NCBI RefSeq assembly: GCF_900313065.1
Contig: NZ_OMPU01000013.1
Location: forward strand, 434,001-498,000
Direction: 5' to 3'
DNA length: 64,000 bases
Origin: Kiloniella sp. EL199
GTDB taxonomy: Bacteria; Pseudomonadota; Alphaproteobacteria; Kiloniellales; Kiloniellaceae
Shown here: positions 54,201-63,286 of the stretch, in pieces
Position numbering within the stretch: the first letter of the stretch is position 1
Layout: each line of letters opens with the position of its first letter
Notes under the pieces: generated by a model
Databases searched by the model: none
Told to the model about the DNA's origin: nothing
Seen by the model: the letters and a program-made list of their open reading frames with translations, nothing else
Translations under genes and position numbers: made by a program

Positions 54201-54827
54201 GTGTCTGATCTTATAATGACCGAAGCTATGGAGCGGTCTTTGAGCAATGGAAGCGCTTCTTTTATGTCTTCAGGTTTCGAGGTTGCAGTCGAGCTTAGGG
54301 AACCTCAGTGGTTTGATAAGCTTCCCCATTATCAGGCACTTATCCATCGGGCTGTGATTGCCTCTTATGTTTTTGCCGGATTTTCTGAAGAATCATCTTC
54401 ATCTGAGGCAACTTTAATTTCTGAGGCGGAATTATCTGTTGTTCTTGCAAATAATGATTCGGTTCAGGCTTTAAACAAAGAATATCGAGGTAAAGACAAG
54501 CCAACAAATGTGTTGTCTTTCTCTACGTTGGATGATCCGGAAGAGGCCGATCTTGCATCTCAACGCGGTGTTCTACCCCTTGGAGATATAGTTTTATCTC
54601 TGGAAACCTTGATTTTAGAAGCAAATGAGCAATCTAAAAGGCTGGAAGATCATTTTACACATCTTTTGGTGCATGGTGTTTTGCACTTACTGGGGTATGA
54701 TCATATTGAAGATGATGATGCACTTGAGATGGAAGGGCTTGAGGTAGATATTTTGAATAGGCTTGGTGTTGAGAACCCTTATGAGCTTGGTGACGAGCGA
54801 CTTGTTGAGGGTGCGATAGATGAGTGA
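54201..54827 (+). CDS. ybeY: Endoribonuclease YbeY
   Basis: A 208-residue metal-dependent RNase required for 16S rRNA 3' maturation and ribosome quality control. The zinc triad lies in LLVHGVLHLLGYDHIEDDDALEMEG (H-x3-H-x5-H). EYRGKDKPTNVLSF is the conserved substrate loop. The GTG start gives about 25 extra N-terminal residues; the ATG five codons in is possible. Overlaps corC by 8 bp (ATGAGTGA). Confidence 0.93.
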   Translation: MSDLIMTEAMERSLSNGSASFMSSGFEVAVELREPQWFDKLPHYQALIHRAVIASYVFAGFSEESSSSEATLISEAELSVVLANNDSVQALNKEYRGKDKPTNVLSFSTLDDPEEADLASQRGVLPLGDIVLSLETLILEANEQSKRLEDHFTHLLVHGVLHLLGYDHIEDDDALEMEGLEVDILNRLGVENPYELGDERLVEGAIDE

Positions 54828-55761
54828 AATATCGGGTAATAGTAAATCGCTGCGCGACCAGGATGCAGAGGCATCATCGCGCGGCGGACTATGGAACTGG
54901 TTAACGCGCACCTTTGGTTTCAAAAATGGCGATTCCAGTCTTCGAGAGACTGTTGAGGAAATCATAGATGAAATTGAAGGTAGTGAAGATGAAGTAGAAT
55001 CATCGACACCGTTAGGTGAAGATGAGCGTTTCATGCTCGGAAATATTCTCAAGCTTCGACATCTGACCTGCTCTGATGTCATGGTGCCTCGGGCTGATAT
55101 TATCGCTGTGGATCTCGACACATCCATCGGCGACCTCATTGATATGATGAGCCGTGCAGGTCATTCAAGATTGCCGGTATTCCGCGAAACGTTGGATGAC
55201 GTTATTGGTATGGTCCATATCAAGGACGTTTTGGAATATTCAAAAGGCGCTCGTAATCCTAATCTTGCAAGTATCGTACGCCGCGTTTTGATCATTGCGC
55301 CTTCCATGAGGGCTATTGATTTGCTTCTGGAGATGCGTATGTCGCGTGTCCATATGGCACTGATTGTTGATGAATTCGGTGGTATTGATGGCCTTGTGAC
55401 CATCGAAGATCTTGTTGAAGAGATCGTCGGAGAGATAGAGGATGAACATGATACTGATGAAGGGCCGAGGTTATATCCACGTCCTGATGGTTCGTTTATT
55501 GCTGACGCGCGCTGCCCAATTGGTGAGTTGGAAGAGAAAATAGGACCGATTCTGACAGATGAAGAGCGGGACGAGGATATAGATACACTTGGCGGCGTTG
55601 TCTTTTGGCTCGCTGATCGTGTACCGGCAAGAGGCGAATTGATTGAGCACGAAGAAACCGGAGTCATGTTTGAGGTATTGGATGCAGACCCGCGTAGAAT
55701 CAAGCGCTTGAAAGTATGGAAGAACACGCTAACAGATAGCGGAAAATTAAAAGAAGGCTAG
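54820..55761 (+). CDS. corC: CorC/HlyC-type CBS-domain protein
   Basis: A 313-residue soluble protein with two CBS domains (about 95-220: VMVPRADIIAVDLDTSIGDLIDMM, LPVFRETLDDVIGMVHIKDVL, MALIVDEFGGIDGLVTIEDLVEEIVGEIEDEHD) and a C-terminal CorC_HlyC FAD-like domain (about 230-305). There is no DUF21 membrane domain, so it is the YbeX type, linked to magnesium/cobalt efflux in E. coli and to ribosome metabolism through its ybeZ-ybeY neighbourhood. Start overlaps ybeY. Confidence 0.9.
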   Translation: MSEISGNSKSLRDQDAEASSRGGLWNWLTRTFGFKNGDSSLRETVEEIIDEIEGSEDEVESSTPLGEDERFMLGNILKLRHLTCSDVMVPRADIIAVDLDTSIGDLIDMMSRAGHSRLPVFRETLDDVIGMVHIKDVLEYSKGARNPNLASIVRRVLIIAPSMRAIDLLLEMRMSRVHMALIVDEFGGIDGLVTIEDLVEEIVGEIEDEHDTDEGPRLYPRPDGSFIADARCPIGELEEKIGPILTDEERDEDIDTLGGVVFWLADRVPARGELIEHEETGVMFEVLDADPRRIKRLKVWKNTLTDSGKLKEG

Positions 55762-55767
55762 GCCGGT

Positions 55768-57366
55768 ATGGTAATGGGGCGGGGACTGGCAGGTATCTAT
55801 AGCCTGAGCGATAAGCTGCAATCAATTACAGGGTGGAAGCGTTACGCGATTGCCGTTGGTCTGGGCGGGTTATCAGCGACAGCTTTTGCACCTTTATTTC
55901 TTGTACCTTTTTTGATTCCGGCTTTTGTCGGCTTGCTTTGGTTATGGAAAGGCGCTGAAACCCCGAAAAAGGCTGCCTTTATCGGATGGGCCTTTGGAAC
56001 GGGGTATTTTGCTGTTGGTCTCTATTGGGTCGGGGCCGCTTTCTTGGTAAACACTGCCCGCCATGCTTGGTTAATGCCTTTTGCGATTTTGGCATTGGCC
56101 GCAGGAATGGGGCTTTTCCATCTTCTCGTTGGCTATGCAATGGGACGATTAAAAATCCGTGGAGTCGAGCGGGTTTTGGCCTTTACGGCAATCTGGCTCT
56201 TTATTGAATGGCTAAGGTCCTGGATCTTTACAGGTTTCCCATGGAATTTCATTGGTTCTGTTTGGACCTTCTCAGATCAAATGCTTCAGTTTGCTAGCTT
56301 GGCCGGTGTATGGGGCTTAAGTGTTATTTCTCTTCTTGTTGCCAGTGCATTTTCGGTACTGTTCGAGGATAAAGATCTTCCGTTTTCAGAGATGAAGCGT
56401 CGCGTTGCTTTTGTACTTTTTGTGCTGTGTATGCCTTTACTGGTTTGGGGGTATGGAGCTTTTCGTTTGAGTACGGCATCAACAGGTGATGAAGCCTTTG
56501 TCGATAATGTAAAAATGCGTCTTGTCCAGCCAAATATCCGTCAGGCAGATAAGTGGAAGCCTGAATTGCGTGGTGAACATATTGTTACACAAATGCAATT
56601 AAGCGCGAGTGAGGGTTTTAAGGATATTACCCATGTGATTTGGGCAGAAACGGCAGTGCCGTTTTTGTTGTCTGGTGATAAAGAACTGCGGTCTGTCGTC
56701 TCAAGGGTTGTACCACCCTCTGGTTATTTGATTACAGGAGCGCCAAGAGTCGAAGAACGATCTGTTGATGGCGATATTGAACGGAGTTTTCGCAACTCAA
56801 TGCACGTTCTCGATCGCCGCGGTGAGATTGTTGATACCTATGACAAATTCCATCTCGTCCCCTTTGGTGAATATGTGCCTTTGAAAGATTGGTTGCCGTT
56901 TCTTAAAAAAATGACAGCCGGAAGTTCTGATTTTACACCAGGTGAAGGTCTTAGAACGATGAGTGTTCCTGGTCTTCCTGCCATGAGTATGCTGATTTGC
57001 TATGAGATTATTTTTCCCGGCGCGGTCGCGAATTCTTCTGAAAGGCCAGACTGGATACTCAATGCAACCAACGATGGCTGGTTTGGCATTACCAGTGGGC
57101 CTTATCAGCACTTTGGTATGGCGCAACTCAGGGCTGTTGAAGAGGGATTGCCTGTTATTCGTGTTGCGAATACGGGGATATCGGCCTCTATTGATGCTTA
57201 TGGGCGCGTGGTCAAGAGTATTGGTTTGGGGGAAAAGGGTATTGTTGACACTGGATTACCCCAAAAAATCTCTGGTCAGACAGTGTTCTCTATCATCGGC
57301 AATTTCTTGGTTCTGATACTAATCACACTCTTGCTACTACCACTGGTAATCAGAGGCAAAAGGTAA
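55768..57366 (+). CDS. lnt: Apolipoprotein N-acyltransferase Lnt
   Basis: A 532-residue membrane enzyme adding the third acyl chain to lipoproteins. About six N-terminal helices precede a periplasmic nitrilase-like domain with the catalytic triad E294 (IWAETAVPF), K360 (DKFHLVPFGEYVP) and C411 (LICYEIIFPG). A final helix closes the protein. It follows corC by 6 bp, finishing the ybeZYX-lnt order known from many proteobacteria. Confidence 0.95.
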   Translation: MVMGRGLAGIYSLSDKLQSITGWKRYAIAVGLGGLSATAFAPLFLVPFLIPAFVGLLWLWKGAETPKKAAFIGWAFGTGYFAVGLYWVGAAFLVNTARHAWLMPFAILALAAGMGLFHLLVGYAMGRLKIRGVERVLAFTAIWLFIEWLRSWIFTGFPWNFIGSVWTFSDQMLQFASLAGVWGLSVISLLVASAFSVLFEDKDLPFSEMKRRVAFVLFVLCMPLLVWGYGAFRLSTASTGDEAFVDNVKMRLVQPNIRQADKWKPELRGEHIVTQMQLSASEGFKDITHVIWAETAVPFLLSGDKELRSVVSRVVPPSGYLITGAPRVEERSVDGDIERSFRNSMHVLDRRGEIVDTYDKFHLVPFGEYVPLKDWLPFLKKMTAGSSDFTPGEGLRTMSVPGLPAMSMLICYEIIFPGAVANSSERPDWILNATNDGWFGITSGPYQHFGMAQLRAVEEGLPVIRVANTGISASIDAYGRVVKSIGLGEKGIVDTGLPQKISGQTVFSIIGNFLVLILITLLLLPLVIRGKR

Positions 57367-57405
57367 TGTGAAACCTAAAAAATACACTCTTTTACAAAAA
57401 ATAAG

Positions 57406-57444
57406 TTGACTACATACGATGGTATGCATAAATATACTCGTATA
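57406..57444 (+). promoter_or_regulatory. Promoter with two inverted repeats before the XRE gene
   Basis: TTGACT (57406-57411) is followed at 17 bp by TAAATA, with TATACT just after. CATAC-GATG-GTATG (57413-57426) lies in the spacer, and TATAC-TC-GTATA (57433-57444) covers the -10. Both share the core ATAC...GTAT. This arrangement suggests self-repression by the XRE regulator encoded 38 bp downstream. Confidence 0.6.
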
Positions 57445-57481
57445 GATGGTTGCTTGTGTGCAGTTTAGAAAGAGTGGAATT

Positions 57482-57964
57482 ATGGGTCGAGTACAAGAAA
57501 ACGAACCAGTTCGTGGTAAAGGCAAACCAAATCCAGTTGATGTTCATGTCGGTAGTAGAGTTCGGTTGCGCCGGACGCTTCTTGGCATGAGTCAGGAGAA
57601 GCTTGGCGAAGCTATCGGTTTGACTTTCCAGCAAGTTCAAAAGTACGAGCGTGGAGCAAATCGTGTCGGCGCCAGTCGTTTATATGACTTGGCTCGTGTT
57701 CTCGAAGTGCCAGTTGGTTATTTCTTCGCAGACATGCCTGATGAAGTTGCTTCGCAGTCACCTGTTCGCTTGCGTGAAATGAGCGAAGAAAAGGTAGAAG
57801 CTTTTGTTCATGAGGCTGATCCGATGGCCAAGCGCGAAACGCTTGAGTTAGTCAGAGCTTATTATAAGATCGTTGATCCGCATGTGCGCAAACGTCTTTT
57901 TGAAATGACAAAAGCTTTGGGTACAGCGGCAGAAACAGCTTCTGAAGAAGCGGCAAACTCTTAA
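57482..57964 (+). CDS. XRE-family helix-turn-helix regulator
   Basis: A 160-residue cytoplasmic regulator. The HTH (about 22-76) reads [60 protein letters not shown] in the usual Cro/CI pattern. The remaining half is helical with [29 protein letters not shown]. It belongs to a family conserved beside metK in Rhodospirillales and others; targets are not known. ATG at 57482 follows GAGTGGA. A terminator follows, isolating it from metK. Confidence 0.87.
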   Translation: MGRVQENEPVRGKGKPNPVDVHVGSRVRLRRTLLGMSQEKLGEAIGLTFQQVQKYERGANRVGASRLYDLARVLEVPVGYFFADMPDEVASQSPVRLREMSEEKVEAFVHEADPMAKRETLELVRAYYKIVDPHVRKRLFEMTKALGTAAETASEEAANS

Positions 57965-58045
57965 GTTCTATTAAGATATTGCAGAAAATATCTGCTTAAT
58001 AGTTGATTCTAGCATGAATCTATAATTAAGCATTGCATTATAGAG

Positions 58046-58073
58046 CGCGATCAGGCATTCCTGATCGCGTTTT
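58046..58073 (+). terminator. Rho-independent terminator between XRE gene and metK
   Basis: A perfect 10-bp stem (58046-58055 with 58060-58069), CATT loop and TTTT. A smaller A+T-rich hairpin precedes it at 57970-58000. Confidence 0.9.
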
Positions 58074-58099
58074 GCATTATATGCATTTTGCGTTATATA
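58072..58099 (+). promoter_or_regulatory. Predicted promoter of metK
   Basis: TTGCAT (58072-58077), 16-bp spacer, TATATA (58094-58099), about 88 bp before the metK start and directly after the terminator T run. Match is moderate. No SAM-II or SAM/SAH riboswitch core was recognised in the leader. Confidence 0.42.
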
Positions 58100-58186
58100 G
58101 TGCATTTGGTCGGGCATGGGTCGCATTATTGTTATTTTCCGGTGCAACGATCAATTTTTTTTACAATCATATAGAAAGGGGTTGTC

Positions 58187-59359
58187 GTGCGACTTGGCAG
58201 CTATCTTTTCACAAGCGAGTCCGTGTCCGAAGGACACCCTGACAAAGTTTGTGATCGCGTATCAGATTCTATCGTAGATCTATACCTCTCTCACGACCCG
58301 CAATCTCGAATTGCGGTTGAGACACTTGCAACAACAAACCGGATCGTTTTGGCCGGTGAAGTTCGTGGTCCTGCTTCTGTGACACCTGATGTTATTGAAG
58401 AAGTGGCTCGTCAGGCTGTTCGTGACATTGGCTATGAACAAGACGGTTTTCACTGGAAAAACATGGATGTACAGAATTTCATCCATGAGCAATCTGTGGA
58501 TATCGCCCAGGGCGTTGATGCCGCTGGTAATAAAGACGAAGGCGCTGGTGATCAGGGTATTATGTTCGGTTATGCCTGTAAGGAAACCGATGGTTATATG
58601 CCTGCGCCAATTTTTTATTCGCACAATATTCTGCGCTCCCTGGCTGACGTCCGTCATTCTGGTGAAGAGCCAGGCTTGGGGCCTGATGCAAAAAGTCAGG
58701 TGACACTGGAATATGTTGATGGCAAACCTGTTCGAGCGACATCAGTCGTTGTGTCTACTCAGCACGCTGAAGGTATGGACAATGATCAGATTCGTGAAGT
58801 CGTTCGTCGTCACGTTGAAAAAGAATTGCCGCAAGGTTGGATGTGTTCTGACGATGAATTCTATGTGAATCCGACAGGCCGTTTTGTCATTGGTGGTCCT
58901 GATGGTGATGCAGGTCTGACGGGGCGTAAGATCATCGTTGATACATACGGTGGTGCTGCCCCGCATGGTGGCGGTGCTTTCTCTGGTAAAGATCCGACCA
59001 AGGTTGATCGTTCGGCTGCTTATGCTGCGCGTTATCTGGCAAAGAACGTTGTTGGCGCTGGCCTCGCCGAGCGTTGCACAATTCAGGTTTCTTATGCGAT
59101 TGGTGTGTCCAAACCGCTTTCACTTTATGTGAATACGCATGGCACAGGCCAGGTTGATGAACAGAAACTTCCGGCTATCCTGATGGATATCATGGATCTT
59201 TCTCCACGCGGTATTCGCGAGCACTTGGCTTTGAACAAGCCTGTCTATGCGCGTACAGCAGCTTATGGCCACTTTGGCCGTCGTCCGGAAGATGACGGAG
59301 GCTTCTCATGGGAGCGTCTTGATCTTGTGGATAGCCTAAAGTCAGCTTTTAACCTTTAA
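58187..59359 (+). CDS. metK: S-adenosylmethionine synthetase
   Basis: A 390-residue enzyme making S-adenosylmethionine from ATP and methionine. [57 protein letters not shown] and [19 protein letters not shown] hold the ATP, metal and methionine sites. GTG at 58187 follows AAAGGGG at 4-5 nt. It supplies the methyl donor for TrmB, which follows 28 bp later, and for MiaB. Confidence 0.97.
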   Translation: MRLGSYLFTSESVSEGHPDKVCDRVSDSIVDLYLSHDPQSRIAVETLATTNRIVLAGEVRGPASVTPDVIEEVARQAVRDIGYEQDGFHWKNMDVQNFIHEQSVDIAQGVDAAGNKDEGAGDQGIMFGYACKETDGYMPAPIFYSHNILRSLADVRHSGEEPGLGPDAKSQVTLEYVDGKPVRATSVVVSTQHAEGMDNDQIREVVRRHVEKELPQGWMCSDDEFYVNPTGRFVIGGPDGDAGLTGRKIIVDTYGGAAPHGGGAFSGKDPTKVDRSAAYAARYLAKNVVGAGLAERCTIQVSYAIGVSKPLSLYVNTHGTGQVDEQKLPAILMDIMDLSPRGIREHLALNKPVYARTAAYGHFGRRPEDDGGFSWERLDLVDSLKSAFNL

Positions 59360-59387
59360 GAGCTGAAGAAGACGTAGAGTAAAGAAG

Positions 59388-60104
59388 ATGAGCGATCCTG
59401 TTAAGCGTAGTACTTTTTATGGCCGACGACAGGGTCGCCCTCTGCGGAAAAAAGCGACGGAGCTTGTCGAGACGGTTCTGCCAAAAATCCAGATAACGTT
59501 GGGAGATCCCGAAAATATCATCCCTTATAATCTAGATGATATGTTTGGGCGATCAGGTCATGAAACATGGCTTGAGATCGGTTTTGGCGGTGGTGAGCAT
59601 TTGGCTTGGCAGGCTGAACATAATCCCGATGTTAATTTGATCGGGGCTGAATACTTTATTAACGGGGTCGCCAGTTTACTTGGCCATCTTGATGATAATG
59701 GTGCCGAGAACGTTCGTATCTATCGGGGTGATGTGCGCGATATGATGTCGTTCTTGCCGAAAAACTCGCTGAGTAAAGTGTTTATTCTTTTCCCTGATCC
59801 CTGGCACAAAGCCCGCCATAACAAGCGGCGTATTGTCCAAATCGAAACGCTGGATCTGCTTGCTGCCTTGCTTGTAGATGGTGGTGAGCTTCGGATGGCG
59901 ACAGATGATATGGGGTATTTGCAGTGGATGCTCGAGAGGACTGTTCCTCATCCGTTGTTTAGCTGGCAAGCTGAATCAAAAGACGACTGGAACCAGCGTA
60001 CAGATGATTGGCCCAAAACCCGGTATGAAGAAAAGGCTTTGAAAAAAGGCCTCAAGCCAGGGTATTTGCGTTTCAAAAGATTGCCACGGGCACAAGTTCT
60101 TTAG
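59388..60104 (+). CDS. trmB: tRNA (guanine-N7-)-methyltransferase TrmB
   Basis: A 238-residue SAM-dependent enzyme forming m7G46 in tRNA. FYGRRQGRPLRKKATELVE at the N terminus, EIGFGGGEHLAWQA for SAM binding, VFILFPDPWHKARHNKRRIVQ as the catalytic family signature and a C-terminal TRYEEKALKKG (tRNA-binding T-x-(Y/F)E) are all present. Likely co-transcribed with metK. Confidence 0.95.
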   Translation: MSDPVKRSTFYGRRQGRPLRKKATELVETVLPKIQITLGDPENIIPYNLDDMFGRSGHETWLEIGFGGGEHLAWQAEHNPDVNLIGAEYFINGVASLLGHLDDNGAENVRIYRGDVRDMMSFLPKNSLSKVFILFPDPWHKARHNKRRIVQIETLDLLAALLVDGGELRMATDDMGYLQWMLERTVPHPLFSWQAESKDDWNQRTDDWPKTRYEEKALKKGLKPGYLRFKRLPRAQVL

Positions 60105-60167
60105 GTTCTCGTTTATCCCAAAAGTATGGTAAATGGCACTTTTTCTGCTGTTTCAGAAAAGCGCTTG

Positions 60168-60264
60168 CACTGTAATGGGGCTGAGGTTACAGTGCGCGCG
60201 GGACACACTTTGTTGTAGCCCGCTACATCGAAGTTTTGAAAGCGGGCCTTAAGGCCCATTTTTT
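60168..60264 (+). promoter_or_regulatory. Structured leader of rimP-nusA-infB with possible attenuator
   Basis: Three helices follow one another. A 9-bp stem (60168-60176 with 60188-60196) is perfect. GCGGG at 60199-60203 can pair with CCCGC at 60220-60224. The latter, as GCCCGCT 60219-60225, can instead pair with AGCGGGC 60241-60247, which overlaps the left arm of the final stem. That final stem (60244-60250 with 60251-60257) is followed by ATTTTTTG and looks like a terminator 50 nt before the rimP start. Confidence 0.58.
60244..60264 (+). terminator. Terminator-like hairpin before rimP
   Basis: GGGCCTT-AAGGCCC self-complementary arms (a tight TTAA turn) followed by a T run. It may end the metK-trmB transcript, or act conditionally as the end point of the rimP leader. 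Confidence 0.65.
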
Positions 60265-60313
60265 GTATCTAAATTCAGCGCCTATTGTTGTTTTTGTTCC
60301 TTTTGTCAAAGGC

Positions 60314-60907
60314 ATGGCACAAAGACATAGAACAGACGCTTATGCAAACGGAGATGAGTTATTGTTAGACGCTAAAGGAGGTACGATACCTCTTCTTGCC
60401 AAAACGAGTGACGGTAAAGCTGCACAGATAGAGCAGATTATAGCCCCGACTCTGGCGTCTATGGGCTTTGATATCGTTCGTGTTATGATTACAGGTGGTG
60501 ATGAGCGAAAAACGCTTCAGGTGATGGCTGAACACAGTGATCTTACAGAGATCATGACTGTTGATAACTGTTCAGATATCAGTCGCGCGATTGAGGCCCT
60601 TTTAGATGTGGAAGACCCCATTTCCGGAACTTTTCGTCTGGAGGTAAGCTCACCTGGTATAGATCGTCCATTAACACGTTTATCGGATTTTCAGCGTTTT
60701 GTCGGCTTTGATGCCAGGATCGAAATGTTGATAAACGTTGATGGACGCAAACGTTTTAAAGGGTGTCTTCTCGGTGTTGAAGGTGAAGCTATTCATCTTG
60801 ATCTGGAAGAAGAAGAGGCCGAGGTATATCTGGCTTTTCAGGATATGTCGCGCGCAAAGCTTATTTTGACCGATGAACTGATTGCTGCAGCACAAGCTGA
60901 TGGATAA
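60314..60907 (+). CDS. rimP: Ribosome maturation factor RimP
   Basis: A 197-residue factor for 30S subunit assembly. The N-terminal domain starts near residue 38 (QIEQIIAPTLASMGFDIVRVMI). SPGIDRPLTRLSDFQRFVGFDARIEM is the RimP signature, and an SH3-like C-terminal domain follows. The ATG at 60314 has AAAGG close by. The first ~35 residues are not conserved, so a later start is possible; GGAGG at 60380 has no ATG, GTG or TTG in frame. First gene of the operon with nusA 124 bp downstream. Confidence 0.9.
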   Translation: MAQRHRTDAYANGDELLLDAKGGTIPLLAKTSDGKAAQIEQIIAPTLASMGFDIVRVMITGGDERKTLQVMAEHSDLTEIMTVDNCSDISRAIEALLDVEDPISGTFRLEVSSPGIDRPLTRLSDFQRFVGFDARIEMLINVDGRKRFKGCLLGVEGEAIHLDLEEEEAEVYLAFQDMSRAKLILTDELIAAAQADG

Positions 60908-61031
60908 TACGCGCTTGTGAATAATGCGTTGTAGCGAGGTATCGATACGCCGCGCTATAGGATAAACAAGAGAAATGATGGTGCGAAAATCAAATTCGGA
61001 CTGTCATGATAGATTGAGGATTTGAGGGCAA

Positions 61032-62582
61032 ATGGAAACGACTGCTCTTTATAGAACTGAACTTCTGCAGGTTGCTGAAGCTGTAGCTCGTGAAAAAAGT
61101 ATTGAGCGTGATGAAGTGCTTGATGCAATGGAGCAGGCTATTTCCAAAGCTGGACGCGCCAAATATGGTCATGAACGCGATATTCGTGCTGAAATTGACC
61201 GTAAAACCGGTGAAGTTAGATTGCGTCGTTATACAGAGGTTGTTGAGGAAGTTGAAAACGAACTGACACAAACAACCCTCAAAGATGCAAGAGTGCGTCA
61301 GCCTGATATTGAAGTTGGTGAATTTTTCTTTGATGAATTGCCCCCAATTGATCTCGGTCGTATTGCTGCCCAGACTGCAAAACAGGTAATTGTTCAAAAG
61401 GTTCGCGATGCAGAGCGCGCCAGACAGTTCCGTGAATACAAGGATCGTGTCGGCGAAGTTATCAATGGTGTTGTTAAGCGGAACGAGTTTGGCAATGTTA
61501 CTGTTGATCTGGGTAAAGCCGAAGCCATTATGCGTCGTGATGAAACACTGCCGCGTGAAAACTTCCGTAACGGTGATCGTGTGCGTGCATACATTTATGA
61601 TGTACGTGAAGAGCCTCGTGGACCGCAGATTTTTGTTTCTCGTTCGCACCCGCAGTTTATGGCGAAACTCTTCTCACAGGAAGTGCCTGAAATTTATGAT
61701 GGTGTAATTGAAATTAAGGCGGTTGCCCGTGACCCGGGAAGCCGCGCCAAGATTTCTGTTCTTTCTCAGGATACATCAATCGATCCTGTCGGTGCTTGTG
61801 TCGGTTTGCGTGGTAGCCGTGTTCAGGCAATCGTGACAGAGCTTCAGGGTGAGAAGATTGACATTATTCCATGGTCACCAGACGTTGCGACATTTGTTGT
61901 AAACGCTTTGGCTCCAGCCGAAGTTTCCAAAGTTGTTCTGGACGAAGATTCAAAGCGTATTGAAGTTGTTGTTCCTGATGATCAGCTTTCTCTTGCGATT
62001 GGACGCCGTGGACAGAATGTTCGTCTGGCCTCTATCCTGACGGGTTGGGATATCGATATCATGACAGACGAAGAAGAATCTCGTCGTCGTCAGGAAGAAA
62101 TCAAACAGCGTTCGCAGAACTTTATGGATGCACTTGATGTGGACGATGTGATTTCCCATCTTCTTGTGGCAGAAGGTTTTGAAAGCGTTGAACAGGTAGG
62201 TTACGTTCCTGTTGACGAACTTGCCGCCATTGAGGGTTTTGACGAAGATATTGCTGAAGAACTTCGTAATCGTGCCCGTACCTATCTTGAAGCCCACGAA
62301 AAAGAATTGGAAGAGTCTCGCCAGAATCTGGGTGTTCAGGATGATTTGATGTCTGTGGACGGTTTGTCTTCTGAACAGGTTGTTCACTTGGGTGAGCAGG
62401 GTATTAAAACTCTGGATGATCTCGCTGATCTGGCTGGTGATGAACTTGTTGAAATGCTGGGTGAAGAACTTGCTCTTTCAGAAGATAAGGCAAACGAAAT
62501 CATCATGGCTGCACGTGCACACTGGTTTGCAGATGAAGATGCGGCTGCTTCTGAATCTGGTGAATCTGAGGCAAGTGAATAA
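61032..62582 (+). CDS. nusA: Transcription termination/antitermination protein NusA
   Basis: A 516-residue RNA polymerase-binding factor. Domains in order: NusA_N (1-125, LYRTELLQVAEAVAREKSI), S1 (about 135-200, VGEVINGVVKRNEFGNVTVDLG), KH1 and KH2 (about 205-345, DPVGACVGLRGSRVQAIVTELQGEKIDIIPW and LAIGRRGQNVRLA), and C-terminal helix-hairpin-helix acidic repeats (about 365-505). GAGG precedes ATG. The acidic tail is as expected for proteobacteria. Confidence 0.97.
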   Translation: METTALYRTELLQVAEAVAREKSIERDEVLDAMEQAISKAGRAKYGHERDIRAEIDRKTGEVRLRRYTEVVEEVENELTQTTLKDARVRQPDIEVGEFFFDELPPIDLGRIAAQTAKQVIVQKVRDAERARQFREYKDRVGEVINGVVKRNEFGNVTVDLGKAEAIMRRDETLPRENFRNGDRVRAYIYDVREEPRGPQIFVSRSHPQFMAKLFSQEVPEIYDGVIEIKAVARDPGSRAKISVLSQDTSIDPVGACVGLRGSRVQAIVTELQGEKIDIIPWSPDVATFVVNALAPAEVSKVVLDEDSKRIEVVVPDDQLSLAIGRRGQNVRLASILTGWDIDIMTDEEESRRRQEEIKQRSQNFMDALDVDDVISHLLVAEGFESVEQVGYVPVDELAAIEGFDEDIAEELRNRARTYLEAHEKELEESRQNLGVQDDLMSVDGLSSEQVVHLGEQGIKTLDDLADLAGDELVEMLGEELALSEDKANEIIMAARAHWFADEDAAASESGESEASE

Positions 62583-62605
62583 ATAAAACCAGAGGATTAG
62601 ATACT

Positions 62606-63286
62606 TTGGTTAAGTCTGTACTGACGAAAAAAACTGAGGGGAAAAAGAAAGTCAGAAAGAAGCGAAAAAGCGAACCTGAAAGACGCTGTATTGCTTCTGG
62701 TAATCTTTTTCCTCAGTCGGCCCTGTTGAAATTTGTGGTTGGGCCAGACGGAAATGTGGTTCCGGATTTATTCGGAAAACTACCGGGACGCGGAATCTGG
62801 TTGTCTCCAAGCCGTGATATGGTAGAGAAGGCGTGTCATAAACAATTATTCGCTCGTTCAGCTAAAGCGAAGGTCACAGTGCCCGATAATTTGATTGAGC
62901 AACTTGATACGCAGCTAACGAAACGTTGCCTTGATGCCCTAGGTCTGGCAAAACGTGCAGGACATTTGGTAGCAGGGTTTGAAAAAACGAAAGCTTGGCT
63001 TTCTTCAGGGAACGTCAAGATACTTGTACAAGCCGCAGACGCGGCAGAAGATGGACGCGGTAAAATTCGTGCATTGGCTAGGGCTGTTGATCCTGATTTG
63101 CCAATAGATGAAACCTTTACCGGTCATGAGCTAGGGCAAGCGCTAGGCCGGGATAACTGGGTACATATAGCGCTTAGACCAAGTGGAATCGCTGATAGTT
63201 TCGCCGCTGATGTGGCGCGGTTGTTAGCTGTAAGAGGAATTGCGGGACACCCCGCCAAAAAAGTAAGTGGACGTCTGAAAGAATGA
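62606..63286 (+). CDS. YlxR-L7Ae fusion RNA-binding protein
   Basis: A 226-residue protein. A Lys/Arg-rich N terminus leads to a YlxR (DUF448) domain with ERRCIASGNLFPQSALLKFVVGPDG and PGRGIWLSPSRDMVEKA. The C-terminal half is an L7Ae-like RNA-binding domain (LGLAKRAGHLVAGFEKTKAWL, ILVQAADAAEDG). Such fusions are common between nusA and infB in alphaproteobacteria; RNA or ribosome binding is inferred. The TTG start has AGAGGA 9 nt upstream; infB starts within its stop (ATGA). Confidence 0.88.
   Translation: MVKSVLTKKTEGKKKVRKKRKSEPERRCIASGNLFPQSALLKFVVGPDGNVVPDLFGKLPGRGIWLSPSRDMVEKACHKQLFARSAKAKVTVPDNLIEQLDTQLTKRCLDALGLAKRAGHLVAGFEKTKAWLSSGNVKILVQAADAAEDGRGKIRALARAVDPDLPIDETFTGHELGQALGRDNWVHIALRPSGIADSFAADVARLLAVRGIAGHPAKKVSGRLKE

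Noticed and set aside
55161-55727. Minus-strand open frame of 188 codons over corC
   Set aside because: Antisense to conserved CBS domains; Ser/Ile-rich with no family likeness.
57965-58186. SAM riboswitch before metK
   Set aside because: The leader shows a terminator and a promoter-like pair but no recognisable SAM-II or SAM/SAH core, and the terminator lies at the end of the preceding gene.
60990-61649. Long minus-strand open frame of 219 codons over nusA
   Set aside because: It is a mirror frame of a strongly conserved gene, with Phe/Asn/Thr-rich sequence and no ribosome site.
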